Assembly: GCA_031181325.1 (NCBI GenBank)
Contig: JAPSKX010000018.1
Coordinates: 1-44,160, forward strand
Length of the DNA stretch: 44,160 bases
Origin: Paenibacillus sp.
GTDB lineage: Bacteria > Bacillota > Bacilli > Paenibacillales > YIM-B00363
Reading direction: 5' to 3'
Part shown: piece by piece, positions 1 through 9,500 of the stretch
How the letters are laid out: each line of letters begins with the position of its first letter
Numbering within the stretch: the first letter of the stretch is position 1
The notes under the pieces: generated by a model
Told to the model about the DNA's origin: nothing
Databases searched by the model: none
What the model saw: the letters and a program-made list of their open reading frames with translations, nothing else
Program-made: the position numbers and the translations under genes

Positions 1-1
1 C

Positions 2-748
2 GTCGGCCTCGGCGTGCCGGGCATCGTCGACGACGCCGGCGTCGTGCTCACGGCCCCGAACTTCGGCTGGCGCGATGCGCCGCTTCGCGAGATGTTCGAA
101 GCCCGCGTATCGAAGCCGGTCGTCATCGACAACGAGGCGAACGTCGGCGCCCTCGGCGAGAAGCAATACGGCATCGGGAAGGATATCGGCGACTTGATCT
201 ATATTAGCGCCGGCGTCGGCATTGGCACCGGACTCATCGTCGATCATAAGCTGTATCGCGGCGCTTCCGGCTTCTCCGGCGAGCTCGGCCATATGACGAT
301 CCAAGCGGATCAAGGGCTGCCGTGCGGGTGCGGCAGCGAAGGCTGTTGGGAGATGTACGCGTCCGAGCTTGCCTTGTCGTCGACGCAGCCGGGCCGCTCG
401 CCCGAGCTCGCCGAGCTGGAAGGCGCCCTGCGCCTCGCGGAAGCGGGCGACGCCGCGGCGATCGCGCTCTTCGAGCGGATCGGCCGGTATCTCGGCGTCG
501 GCATCGCGACGATCGTGAATGCGTTCAACCCCGAGCTCATCATCGTCGGCAATCGGCTCGCGATGGCCCGGGACTGGCTGGAGCGCCCGCTGCGCGACGC
601 CGTAGAGCGCCATTCGCTGCGCCATCACCTGGGCCGCTCCCGGCTCGAGTTCGCCTCGCTCGGCCTCGACTCCGCCGCGCTCGGCGCCGCCTCGCTCGCG
701 ATTTCGCGATTTTTGTCCGCGGTCAAAGCCGGGGAGGCGGGAGCGTAA
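2..748 (+). CDS. ROK family protein, probably NagC/XylR-type transcriptional repressor (5' end outside window)
   Basis: The reading frame is open at the left edge, so the N-terminus, where a winged helix would sit in a regulator, is not visible. What remains is the ROK sugar-binding/kinase fold. The first residues (VGLGVPGIVDD) and the zinc-binding signature GH...CGCGSEGCWE are typical of the family. At the position where ROK sugar kinases carry a catalytic Asp (E-N-D-A-N), this protein reads D-N-E-A-N, an Asp-to-Glu change common in the non-enzymatic XylR-like regulators. That, and the neighbouring glycan-use genes, favour a sugar-responsive repressor over a glucokinase. It converges on the Uma2 gene. 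The ROK assignment is firm; repressor versus kinase is inference. Confidence 0.85.
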   Translation, partial: VGLGVPGIVDDAGVVLTAPNFGWRDAPLREMFEARVSKPVVIDNEANVGALGEKQYGIGKDIGDLIYISAGVGIGTGLIVDHKLYRGASGFSGELGHMTIQADQGLPCGCGSEGCWEMYASELALSSTQPGRSPELAELEGALRLAEAGDAAAIALFERIGRYLGVGIATIVNAFNPELIIVGNRLAMARDWLERPLRDAVERHSLRHHLGRSRLEFASLGLDSAALGAASLAISRFLSAVKAGEAGA

Positions 749-755
749 GCTTAGC

Positions 756-820
756 GCTTATTTCCGAAGTTTCCGCTGCTCCGCCGAGTTAAGCTCACTT
801 TTATGCTTATTTCCGGAGTT
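756..820. repeat. Short direct repeat pair downstream of ROK gene
   Basis: GCTTATTTCCGAAGTT (756-771) recurs as GCTTATTTCCGGAGTT (805-820), 15 of 16 bases identical, 49 bp apart. It lies in the gap between the convergent ROK and Uma2 genes. No gene or hairpin explains it. It may be part of a dispersed intergenic repeat family. Confidence 0.5.
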
Positions 821-869
821 GTCGACAGATCGCCACTCCCCCGCGCAAGCAGTCGGGACAACAACGAAC

Positions 870-912
870 GGGCCGCTTGGGACAAGTAGATTACACTTGT
901 CCCAAGCGGCCC
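870..912 (-). terminator. Strong hairpin after the Uma2 gene
   Basis: A perfect 18-bp inverted repeat (870-887 with 895-912) encloses a 7-base loop. It begins 9 bases past the stop codon of the minus-strand Uma2 gene. The following minus-strand bases are only mildly T-rich (GTTCGTTGTTGT). It probably ends the Uma2 transcript and may also block readthrough from the convergent ROK gene. Confidence 0.75.
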
Positions 913-921
913 ATATCAAAC

Positions 922-1515
922 CTATTCCAACCATTCCGGCGGCAAATCGCGCGTCAGGTCGGCCATCGAGAACGAGACGCAGGCGAGGCGCTCCGATCGA
1001 ACCGGCTCGTCCTCCGCATACACTTCTATTAACTCGTACATACCGGATTCTCTCAACACATATTGCTCTAGCGTGAAGTTCGTCAAATCGACGATCCAAT
1101 ACTCCGGAACGCCGTATTTCGCGTAAACTTTCGTCTTATGCACCTTGTCGCGGCGGCGGGAATGCTCCGACGTAATTTCCGCGACGAGATCGGGCGACCC
1201 GAAGATGCCTCGCTTCGTGATCTGCGATTGGCGGCTCCGATGGATCATCACCACATCGGGTTGACGCACTTCGGTTTCGGATAAGACGACGTCGATCGGC
1301 GCACTGAAGATGAAATAGTCCTGTCGACATCCGGATTTCAGCAACGCATGCAGCTCATAGCTCACCGACTGGTGCGTCGGCGAAGGCGCCGGGCTCATCA
1401 GCTCCAAGCGCCCGCCCGCCACTTCGTACCGATTGCCGTCATCCGGCAGGCTTGCATACGTTTCATACGTTACTGGAGTTTCGGCAATGAGGTCGGACTG
1501 CTTCTTCGGCTTCAT
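922..1515 (-). CDS. Uma2 family (DUF820) putative restriction-endonuclease-fold protein
   Basis: About 197 residues. The core (PDVVMIHRSR, DLVAEITSEHSRRRDKVHKTKVYAKYG, PEYWIVD) is the hallmark of the Uma2/DUF820 family, which has a PD-(D/E)xK nuclease-like fold. The Asp of PDVV, the Glu of VAEI and the following K/Y-rich helix are at the expected places. Biochemical function is unknown for nearly all members; they are often present in many copies in cyanobacteria and Firmicutes. I chose the ATG at 1515 (MKPKKQ) because GGAGGG lies 6-7 bases upstream; a longer frame to 1566 has no comparable site. It stands alone, with its own terminator. Confidence 0.85.
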   Translation of the reverse strand: MKPKKQSDLIAETPVTYETYASLPDDGNRYEVAGGRLELMSPAPSPTHQSVSYELHALLKSGCRQDYFIFSAPIDVVLSETEVRQPDVVMIHRSRQSQITKRGIFGSPDLVAEITSEHSRRRDKVHKTKVYAKYGVPEYWIVDLTNFTLEQYVLRESGMYELIEVYAEDEPVRSERLACVSFSMADLTRDLPPEWLE

Positions 1516-1588
1516 CGATATCCCTCCGCGCGCGAACCTTTTCCCCATTCTATCACACCCCGCCACCGGAACGCACGTTCTGCCGATA

Positions 1589-1678
1589 TCAATGCGCTTG
1601 AGCGTCGAACAGCTCCGCGTACCGCCCGCCGGCGCGCGTCAGCTCGTTATGCGTGCCGATCTCGTCCAGACGACCGTC
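1589..1678 (-). pseudogene. C-terminal remnant of an ABC transporter ATP-binding protein
   Basis: The last 29 residues before the stop (ending GRYAELFDAQAH, with an EIGTHNELTRAGG segment) match the extreme C-terminus of exporter-type ABC ATPases, the D-G-x-x-x-E-x-G-T-H-x-E-L region after the H-loop. Nothing upstream in the same frame resembles the nucleotide-binding domain. It abuts a GH2 remnant, so the locus is a deletion scar. The identification rests on a short but characteristic tail. Confidence 0.6.
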
Positions 1679-1739
1679 AACAGTAGGAGCGCTTCGGTTC
1701 GCGGCTCCGCGCACGACATCCGTACCGCCATGGCGATAG

Positions 1740-2374
1740 CCGACGCATGCAGCGAAGTCGTCACCGCGACGTCCGCGCGCGCGAAGTCGTCCGTCAGCGT
1801 CGGACGCACGAACGCGTCCTCGATCCGCACGTCCCCGGTCGCCTCGAGAGAGACGTTGTCCCAGATTCCCTGATGAATCATCCGCGGGCAGAAATCCCAC
1901 CAATACGTCATCCGGCTCTTATGCGTGCGCACGTACCGCGTCTTGCTCACCTGCGGCTGCTCGTCGGGCGCGCGCTCGATCACGACCGCGAACACGTTGT
2001 CGCCGTCGAAGTCGATCGTCCCCGTCACGTCGAACGCCGTCGGCAAGAACATCCCCCGGTGGTCTCAGGTAAATGCGCGCTTCATAGTCGATTCCGTCGA
2101 AGCACATCCGCACGCGCCGTCCGCGCATCGAAGCCGGCGCCGCGAACCGCTTGCGGTACAGCCACGTCCGCTGCGGCACCCACTCGACGAGCAGCGAATT
2201 GCGCTCGAAGTGCGGGTCCGGCACCTCGCCCAGCGCCAATAAATCGTGCAGCACCGACCCCGGCACCGTCCCGCGCCGCCACCACCGAACGTCCTTCGTA
2301 TCGGGCTTCTCGCTGTTGCGCCAGATCCAGTCCTCGCCGACGAAATCCTTAAATTCCCAATCGTCGCCTAGTAA
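1740..2374 (-). pseudogene. Truncated, frameshifted GH2 beta-mannosidase-like gene
   Basis: Read on the minus strand from 2374, the translation begins LLGDDWEFKDFVGEDW and includes TVPGSVLHDLLALGEVPDP and RTWLYRKRF. This is the N-terminal sugar-binding domain of GH2 beta-mannosidases. After ARIYL (about 2070) the frame shifts and continues as GMFLPTAFDVTG, KTRYVRTHKSRMTYWW, DFCPRMIHQGIWDN and VRIEDAFVRP, then homology ends near 1740. A few codons appear lost at the frameshift, there is no start codon, and the whole catalytic TIM barrel is missing, so it cannot be functional. It follows the DeoR gene at the distal end of the glycan operon and was probably once its last enzyme. Confidence 0.8.
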
Positions 2375-2474
2375 CCTCGGACGTGCCGATCGAGGCCGGA
2401 TAAGGAAGGATGCGTTCGGGGCACGGACATCCCCGTTTTGCGTTTCATTCCGTCTTTCCGGAAAAGTAACGCGC

Positions 2475-3278
2475 TTACGCTTCCTCGCGGAGCGGCGGAG
2501 AGGTCGGACAGACGATCGTCCGAACCCCCGTCTGCTCGATCGACCGCAATACATGCGGGTCGACCAGATCGCTCGTAATCAAGAGATCCACGTCTTGGAA
2601 GGAAGCGAACGAGATCAGCGCCTGCTTCTCGAACTTGCTGTGGTCCGCGAGGATCACGACCTTCCGCCCCGCGGCGACCATCGCCTTCTTCATCTCGGCC
2701 TCGTACAGATCGAAGCTGCCGAAGCCGCGGTTCGTCGAGACGCCCGACGCGCCGAGGAAGGCGATGTCCGCGTTGTACTTGCGCAGCTCCCACTCGGCCT
2801 GCGACCCGACGAGGCTCATGGACTTGCGGATCAGCTTGCCGCCGATCACGAACACGTTCGCGTTCTCGTTCTGACTGCACTGCTCGGCGACGTTCATGCC
2901 GTTCGTCAGCACGGTCAATCCGTCGATCCCTCCAAGATGCTTCGCGAGACAGAGCGTCGTGGACCCGGCGTCCATCACGACGATATGGCCCGGACCGACG
3001 AGCGACGCCGCGGCTTCGGCGATTCGTTCCTTCTCTTCCGTGAAGTGTTTGGCGCGGTGCTGCACCGGAGGGACGCTTGCCAGCGAGTGCTGCAATTCCT
3101 CGACGAGCATCGCGCCGCCGTAATCCTTGCGGAGGATGCCTTCCCGCTCCAGCTGGGTCAGGTCACGGCGAATCGTCTCTTCCGATACGGAAAATTCTTT
3201 GACGAGCTCGGCGACTTTCACGCTTCGTTGTTCCATGAGCCGCTCTTTGATTTTAAGGCGGCGCTGCGCGACGAACAT
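2475..3278 (-). CDS. DeoR/GlpR family transcriptional regulator
   Basis: 267 residues, normal for the family. An N-terminal DeoR helix-turn-helix (VKVAELVKEFSVSEETIRRDL, residues about 19-40) and the GGA hinge (YGGAMLV) precede a DeoR sensor domain with the sugar-phosphate-binding DAGSTT motif and IVVMDAGSTTLCLAKHL context. The start at 3278 has GGGGGGA 5 bases upstream. It is 19 bases downstream of the alpha-mannosidase stop, as the last intact gene of the glycan operon, so it probably senses a phosphorylated sugar made by the pathway and represses the operon. Effector and operator are not known. Confidence 0.92.
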   Translation of the reverse strand: MFVAQRRLKIKERLMEQRSVKVAELVKEFSVSEETIRRDLTQLEREGILRKDYGGAMLVEELQHSLASVPPVQHRAKHFTEEKERIAEAAASLVGPGHIVVMDAGSTTLCLAKHLGGIDGLTVLTNGMNVAEQCSQNENANVFVIGGKLIRKSMSLVGSQAEWELRKYNADIAFLGASGVSTNRGFGSFDLYEAEMKKAMVAAGRKVVILADHSKFEKQALISFASFQDVDLLITSDLVDPHVLRSIEQTGVRTIVCPTSPPLREEA

Positions 3279-3297
3279 GGGAATCCCCCCGTTTATC

Positions 3298-5757
3298 TTA
3301 CCACTCGATCAGATCGACCTCGGTGACCGGCTGCGAGGCGTCGCTCGGGACGCGGAACGTCTTGATCTCGCACGGGCCGAACGACGCTTCGATCTCGCGA
3401 TGCAGATGCGGCAGGCGGATCGTCGTCTTCGTCGCCGACTTCGTCGTCTCGTACGCGCGGACGATCAGATCGTCGCTGTCCTCGTGCTTCTTGAGCACGC
3501 TGACGATCACATTGTCGTCGTCGACGCTGAGATACGAATTCCGCTGCGGCAGCTTGCCCTTGTGATACGTCTCGATGATCGTCGTGGGCCTGCGATTCAG
3601 CTCCCATGCCTTCTGCACGACGCCCGCCGTCTCCCAGCTGCCTTCGTGCGGATAGATCCGGTAGTTGAACGTCTGAATGCCTTGGTCGATGAACGTGTAA
3701 TGGCCGTTCGGGTCCGGAACGAGCGGATCGTGATGCGCGTAGATCGGGCTGCGCAGCACCGTGATCGCAAGCTCCTTATTCATGATGCTGTAGCTGTATT
3801 TCGCGTCGTTCATGAGCGTAACGCCGTACGCCGTGCCGCCGTGGCCCGGCGCCGTGCTCGGCAGAATGCCGCTGAAGTCGACCCAGTTTTGGCCCGGCTC
3901 CTCTTCCCCGTTATGCTCCCGCTCCTTGAAGCCGTACGGAATTTCGTACGTCTGCTTCGTGAAGTGCAGGTTGATCGGATAGACGAGCTTCAGCATCTTG
4001 AACTGTTCGCGCCAATCGACCGTTACTTTGACATCGATATAGTCGAGGTCCTTGTACATCGCGAAATCCTGCACAAGCTTCGAATTGCCGTATTCGCTCG
4101 CGACGCGCACGACCGACTTGATCGGCCCGTGCTCGACGCGGCGGACGCTCTTCGCCTGGAAGTCGCCGATCTCGTTCTGGAAGTGGAACACGTTGTGGCT
4201 CCACGTGTCGGACTTGTCTTCCATCACGACCGGACGGCCGGGCTTCCGAAGAAGCTCGCTGTTCACCCGCTTGTCGAACAAGCTGATCATGTGACCCGTC
4301 TTCGGATCGAAGTCGACGCGAATCCGGTCGTTCTCGAGCGACGTATCCGACGCCTTGATCGTCGGCGCGACGAGCTTCGGTTCGGCGGCGCTGCGCGGCT
4401 GCGGGTACACCTTGAACACGCGGTAGCCCATCGGCGGCAGATCGGCGATGAACGAGATGCGGAAGCGGCCGCCCGCCGTCGCCTGGGACTGCACGAGCTG
4501 GAACGGAATTTGCTTGCCGGCGTCGTCGTACAGCACGGATGTGTCCTTCATGCCGCCCACCTCGTGCTCGATATTCATCGGACCGCCCCACGAATGCGGG
4601 TTGAACACGACGAGCGGCTTCATGCCTTCTTCCTGCTCGATGTCGATATTCCAAGACAGCGATTGGATCGCGTAGTTCAGTCCGCGCTCGGCGATCGACA
4701 TCGCCTCGCCGTGCATGTTGCGCGCGTCCTCGTACGCCGGTTCGATGGACGTGCCCGCGAGAATGTCGTGGAACTGATTGAACAGCACGTTCTTCCACGC
4801 GAGATCGTAGTTCGTCGGGTACTTCTGGCCCGTCACCGACGCCGCGATCGCCGACCACGTCTCGGCGGCCATCAGTTTATTTTCCGCTTGGCGGTTCCAC
4901 TGCTTAATGCCCGAATGCGCCGCGTAGCAGCCGCTCGCGTGGTGCTGCAGATCGTCGTGCACGACCGGGATCGGCAGTCCCCGACGCTCCATCTCTTCGA
5001 AGAACTCCGTCGGGTTGGCGAGCACGAGCTGCGGGAAGGCCGGGTCCGCGTTCATCCGCTTCAAGCTGTCGATGTTTTCCTTCGTCGGGCCGCCGCCGTG
5101 GTTGCCGACGCCGTAGAACACAGCATAGTCGGTGAACGGGTCTTTGATTTCCGTCATGCAGCGGCGGATATGCTTCTCGAGATCCTTGCCCCACGAGCAG
5201 TATTCGAACGGCAGGCGGTACGTTAGCACCTGCGAGCCGTCGTCGGATTCCCAATAGAACAGACGGTTCGGCAGCCCCTTCTCGTTCGGCATCGGGCGCA
5301 TCATAATGTAGTAGTCCATGCCCTGCTTCTTTAAGATTTGCGGCATCATGCCGAAATGGCCGAACGAGTCGACGTTGTAGCCGACCTTCGCCGTCACGCC
5401 GAGCTTCTCTTTGAAATAGCGCTGGCCGTACAAGCCTTGCCGCACGAACGACTCGCCGCTCGGGATGTTGCAGTCCGGCTGAATCCACCAGCCGCCGACG
5501 ATATGCCAGCGCCCTTCGGCGACGCGCTGTTTGATTTCCTCGAACATGCCCGGATCGTTGTTCTCGATCCATTCGTACATCGCGGCCGAAGAATTCGTGA
5601 AGACGAAGTCGTCGTATTCCTTCATGCGGTCGAGCGCGGAGCGCGCCGTCGCCTTCGCTTCTTGGAAGCCTTCCTGCCATTGCCACAGCCACACCGGGTC
5701 GAGGTGGGCGTTGCCGATCATCCAGAACTTGTAGTCTTTCATGTTTTTGTTCGCCAT
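3298..5757 (-). CDS. GH38 alpha-mannosidase
   Basis: 819 residues. The start at 5757 (MANKNMKDYK) has GGGGAGA 9 bases upstream; the frame extends further up without a better site. The GH38 zinc/catalytic residues are visible: His18 and Asp20 in NAHLDPVWLW, the probable nucleophile Asp130 in NVDSFGHFG, and a His-rich segment (LQHHASGCYAAHSG). The central alpha-mannosidase domain and C-terminal beta-sandwich follow. No signal peptide is visible, so it should act in the cytoplasm on imported mannosides. Linkage (alpha-1,2/1,3/1,6 or mannosyl-glycerate type) cannot be read from sequence alone. Confidence 0.93.
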   Translation of the reverse strand: MANKNMKDYKFWMIGNAHLDPVWLWQWQEGFQEAKATARSALDRMKEYDDFVFTNSSAAMYEWIENNDPGMFEEIKQRVAEGRWHIVGGWWIQPDCNIPSGESFVRQGLYGQRYFKEKLGVTAKVGYNVDSFGHFGMMPQILKKQGMDYYIMMRPMPNEKGLPNRLFYWESDDGSQVLTYRLPFEYCSWGKDLEKHIRRCMTEIKDPFTDYAVFYGVGNHGGGPTKENIDSLKRMNADPAFPQLVLANPTEFFEEMERRGLPIPVVHDDLQHHASGCYAAHSGIKQWNRQAENKLMAAETWSAIAASVTGQKYPTNYDLAWKNVLFNQFHDILAGTSIEPAYEDARNMHGEAMSIAERGLNYAIQSLSWNIDIEQEEGMKPLVVFNPHSWGGPMNIEHEVGGMKDTSVLYDDAGKQIPFQLVQSQATAGGRFRISFIADLPPMGYRVFKVYPQPRSAAEPKLVAPTIKASDTSLENDRIRVDFDPKTGHMISLFDKRVNSELLRKPGRPVVMEDKSDTWSHNVFHFQNEIGDFQAKSVRRVEHGPIKSVVRVASEYGNSKLVQDFAMYKDLDYIDVKVTVDWREQFKMLKLVYPINLHFTKQTYEIPYGFKEREHNGEEEPGQNWVDFSGILPSTAPGHGGTAYGVTLMNDAKYSYSIMNKELAITVLRSPIYAHHDPLVPDPNGHYTFIDQGIQTFNYRIYPHEGSWETAGVVQKAWELNRRPTTIIETYHKGKLPQRNSYLSVDDDNVIVSVLKKHEDSDDLIVRAYETTKSATKTTIRLPHLHREIEASFGPCEIKTFRVPSDASQPVTEVDLIEW

Positions 5758-5792
5758 AAGTAAAGTTTCTCCCCGCTTTCTATTCGATCGAA

Positions 5793-6521
5793 TCAGTACA
5801 TGAATTTCGTATGGAACGGTTTGAACCAAGGGTTGAAATACACCCCGAGCTGCTTCTGCGCCTCGAGCACCTTCGCCCTCGCGTCGACGACGAGCGTCGG
5901 CGGCAGATGGCCGAACGACATGTAGTCGAAATCTTCGGCCGCCAGCTTCGCGAGCGACGCATGCCACGCGTCGAGGTCGGAGCCGATGCGCGGGTGGTAG
6001 CCGCCCCACATCGTATCCCCGGCGATCAACACGCGGACGTCCCCGACCTGCAGCACGAACGAGACGCAAGCCGCCGTGTGGCCCGGCGTATGAATCAGCT
6101 TCGTCTCGCAGCCGCCGATCGACGTCGTCGCGCCGTCTTCGAGGAGGCCGTCCACGGTCAGCTTCGGGAACGGCAGATCGTACAAGAACGAAGCCGTCAG
6201 CTCCGAATCGCCGGCTTCGACCGACGCGCGCGCCGCCTCGTGAAGATGAAGCGTCGCGTCGGGATTATCTTCCTTGAGGAGCGCGTACCCGGAAATATGG
6301 TCCCAATGCCCGTGCGTCGCGTACACGCGCTTGATGTCGCGCGGCGTCAGCCCGAGGCCTTCCAGATTGCGCTTCAGCGCCGGATAGCCTGCCGTCGACC
6401 CGCAATCGATCAAGGCCGGCTCGTCGCCGAGCACGAGGTAGGCGCTCGCGTCCCAGCCGTGCGTCAGCTTGTCTCCGGAGACGACGTATAGATTGCCGAT
6501 TAACTTTACCGCATGCGTCAT
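5793..6521 (-). CDS. Metallo-beta-lactamase-fold hydrolase
   Basis: 242 residues. All metal ligands of the fold are present: THGHWDH (His70, His72, Asp74, His75), His148 in HTPGHT, Asp168 in AGDTMW and a C-terminal FGH. This is the glyoxalase II-like branch of binuclear zinc hydrolases. The ATG at 6521 overlaps the upstream gene's TGA by 4 bases (ATGA), implying translational coupling, and AAGGAGAG precedes it. It sits between two GH38-type enzymes, which suggests hydrolysis of a lactone, ester or thioester arising in the same pathway. The substrate is unknown. Confidence 0.88.
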   Translation of the reverse strand: MTHAVKLIGNLYVVSGDKLTHGWDASAYLVLGDEPALIDCGSTAGYPALKRNLEGLGLTPRDIKRVYATHGHWDHISGYALLKEDNPDATLHLHEAARASVEAGDSELTASFLYDLPFPKLTVDGLLEDGATTSIGGCETKLIHTPGHTAACVSFVLQVGDVRVLIAGDTMWGGYHPRIGSDLDAWHASLAKLAAEDFDYMSFGHLPPTLVVDARAKVLEAQKQLGVYFNPWFKPFHTKFMY

Positions 6522-9500
6522 GCGCGCTTCTCTCCTTCTTCGCCGAATGCGATGCGGACGGTCGCAAGTCCGTAGGCGGCTGCGGCGATCCGAATCGAAC
6601 CGTCGGCCTCCGGCGCGACCTCCTTCGTATTTCGCTCGAGCAGGTCGGTCCGCCACGCGCGCGCGATGCGCTTTCCGGGGATCGACAGCGTACCGGTCTC
6701 GTCCGCGCCTCCGACGTTCTGCACGCGGACGATGAAGCCGTCGCCGTCCCGCGCCCGCTTCATCGCGGCGACGACGAGACCGTCGGCTTCGAAGGCCGCC
6801 AGTCGGCCGCCCTCCGCCGCGAGGTACGGCGCCTTCGGCTCTCGGAAATCTTGGAAGCTCATCCGCTGCGCGTAGAGCGGGCGGCGCGCCGACCAGCCGG
6901 CGCGATATGCGTCCGCGGGTCGGATCGTCGCGCCGCTGGCGAACGAATAGCCGAACCGCAGCTCGCCGCCCTGCGACGCCTTGTAGTTCGTATGCCAGTA
7001 GTTATTGAGCACATAGGAGAACACGGTGCCGCTCCGAAGCTTCATCTCCTTCGGCCACCGCCCCCGCACCAGATCGCCGATCGTAAACAGGGGCACGTCC
7101 GGGGAGGCGATGAACACGGCCGCCTCGGGGCGCTCGAGCCGGATGCCCGTCTGCAGCGGAAGCCACTCCTTGCAGCCGCCCGGCAGCTGATCGCGGTCCC
7201 AATCGACCCAACCGAGCTGGGAATCGGAGAGAACCGAGGCGTCCTGCAGCGCCGTAGGGAACGCGATGTAAACCGCTTCCTTCTCCCGGCGCTCCGCTTT
7301 CCGATACCCGTAGCGAACGTCCATCCGCTTCTCTCGGTCGTACAGCGTCCACTCGATGTCTAGCTCGCCGTACGGCACTTCGCCGGACAGTCGCAGCGTA
7401 CGGCCGACCGGCGACGTCTGCAGCGTCGCCTCCGTCAGCTTGAATTCCGCTCTCGCATGCATGCGGCCCTCCGCCAAGTCGGACTGGTTGCTCATCAATC
7501 GCGTGCCTTCGCCGCCTTCGGCGTAGACGAATTGTCCGAAGCCGTACGGCGAAGCGCCCGCTTCCGGCAACAGCTCCTCGCCGAGCTCGCGGTCGATCCA
7601 AGACGTCAAGCAGCCTCGGACCGGATCGAACGTCGCTTCGTACCAATCGTTCGCGAGCTTGAGCGGTTCCGGCCCGAGCGGCGAAGCCGGTTCGATCGAG
7701 GCTGCGGTCCCTTCGACCGAGGGTTGCAGGACGAAGCGTCGATACCCGAAGCCGGGAATCTCGTCCACCCATAGCTCCACCAGCGCTTGCGTGGGCAGCG
7801 TTCGAATCGGACGGAGCGGCACGCGGGCGCCCGTCGCTCCGTCGAACGCCGCTTCCCCCGGCATGATTTCGACTTGCGCCGGGCCCGAGACGGCGAAGCT
7901 GTGCGGGTTGTACACGACGATCCCCCGGCCGTCATTATTCCAGCATAGCGAGTGACGCGCCGCGGCGACGTGCAGCAGCCGCTTGCCCCATTGCTCCGCG
8001 TTGTCGGCCATGAGCCGCTTCGTCTCCCACTGGTCGCGCGCGAGCAGCGCGTCCGGCTCGGGCCCGGACAAGAAGGCGCCCCACGTATGCTCGTCGTACA
8101 GCAGGACGTCCCGCCAAGCGGCGTCGAACTGCCCTTGAGGATAGGCCCATCCTTCGTTATGCAGCACGGCCAGCGTCTCGAGCCGCTCCGCCGCGGGCAG
8201 CGACGCCTGCGCGGACCGGACGGCGACCGTCTCCCGCATCGAGGACCCGACGCCGTCTTCCCAATAGGCGCCGCCGTCGCCCCGGACTGTGACGAGCTTG
8301 TCGCCGAATCGCGCTTCGACGTCGCGGAAGAACGAGACGACGTCGCTCGGCACGAGCTTCGGATACGCATACGTCTCGTTCCAACGCTTCACGAACTCGT
8401 TCGGCTGCGGATCGAGATCCGTGTTGTCGGCTTCTTGCCCGTACAGCATCACGATGTCCGGCGCGTAATCGTCCCGCTCGTATTCTTGCAGCCATAGATC
8501 GAGGCCGCGAGCGGCCGCGTAAGCCGTCGGCGGGCTGCCGCACACCTTGCGCAGCTCGCAGTACATCTTCGCCAGCCAGCACAACACCTTGCCGCCGTTC
8601 GTGCCTTCCCAATAAAACGGCGACACGCGATGCAGCCCGCCGTTCAGTCGGAACGGACCGCGGTCTTGATTGTCGGCGTGGACAAGGTAGCGAACGCCGC
8701 TCCCCTCCAGCACGGCGGGCAGCGACCCGGTGAGCGAAGCGACGTCGACGACGGCCGCGAACTCCGGCTTCAGGCCGTGCGGCTGCAGCGTATCCGATAA
8801 GAATTCGCCGTTGCGGATTAAATCCTCGAGTCCCGCGTACTGCGTGAGCAGATCGACGTAGTTGGCGGCGACGCTCAGCTTGCCGGCTTTCATCGCGCGG
8901 AACAGCCGCTCGACCCGATCCGGCGAACGCGTCTGCAAGTACGTCTCGAGCGCCCAGCCCGAGTCGAGATGGTAAGCGAACGAAGGCTCGCCTTCTTCCG
9001 ATTCCAGCCAGTCGAGCGCCGTATCGATATTGCGGCACAGCCGCTCCGCCACCTCCCACTGCCGATGCGTGTAGCCGATGTCCGTATGGGCGTGCGGCGT
9101 AACGTACACGGTCCACTTGCGGCGCCTGCGGAACGTCCCGGCGAGCGCGACGGGGGACCCGTCGACGTCGCCCGTTAGCGCGTACCGCACATCGCCCGCC
9201 CCGTCCGGAATGTCGAACGGGATTGCGAGATGGCCGAACGGCATCGAACCGATACGCAGCGGAACCTCCGCCGCCAGGCCGTCTTCCCCTTCCAAGGACA
9301 GCGTCAGCCGTCCCGAGGCGATGCCGGCGCCTAGTTCGACGTACAGCTTGCATTCGTTACGAAGCGAGCCGGCGGCGCCGCGCGCATACACGACCGTCGA
9401 TACCGCTTCCGCGCGGGCGATGGGGGCTTCGGCCGCTTCCGCCTCGAACCATTCGATGGCGCGGTACAGCACGCCGGCGGCGTTCGCCATCCGGTCGAGC

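Noticed and set aside
2411-2440. Hairpin with T-run downstream of the DeoR gene
   Set aside because: Only a 5-bp stem with a 9-base loop, and the T-run is on the plus strand where no gene ends; not a credible terminator for the minus-strand operon.
3127-5226. Long plus-strand frame (about 700 codons) opposite the alpha-mannosidase
   Set aside because: Arg/Val/Asp-rich translation without motifs; a mirror of codon bias in a GC-rich gene. The minus-strand protein has clear GH38 motifs.
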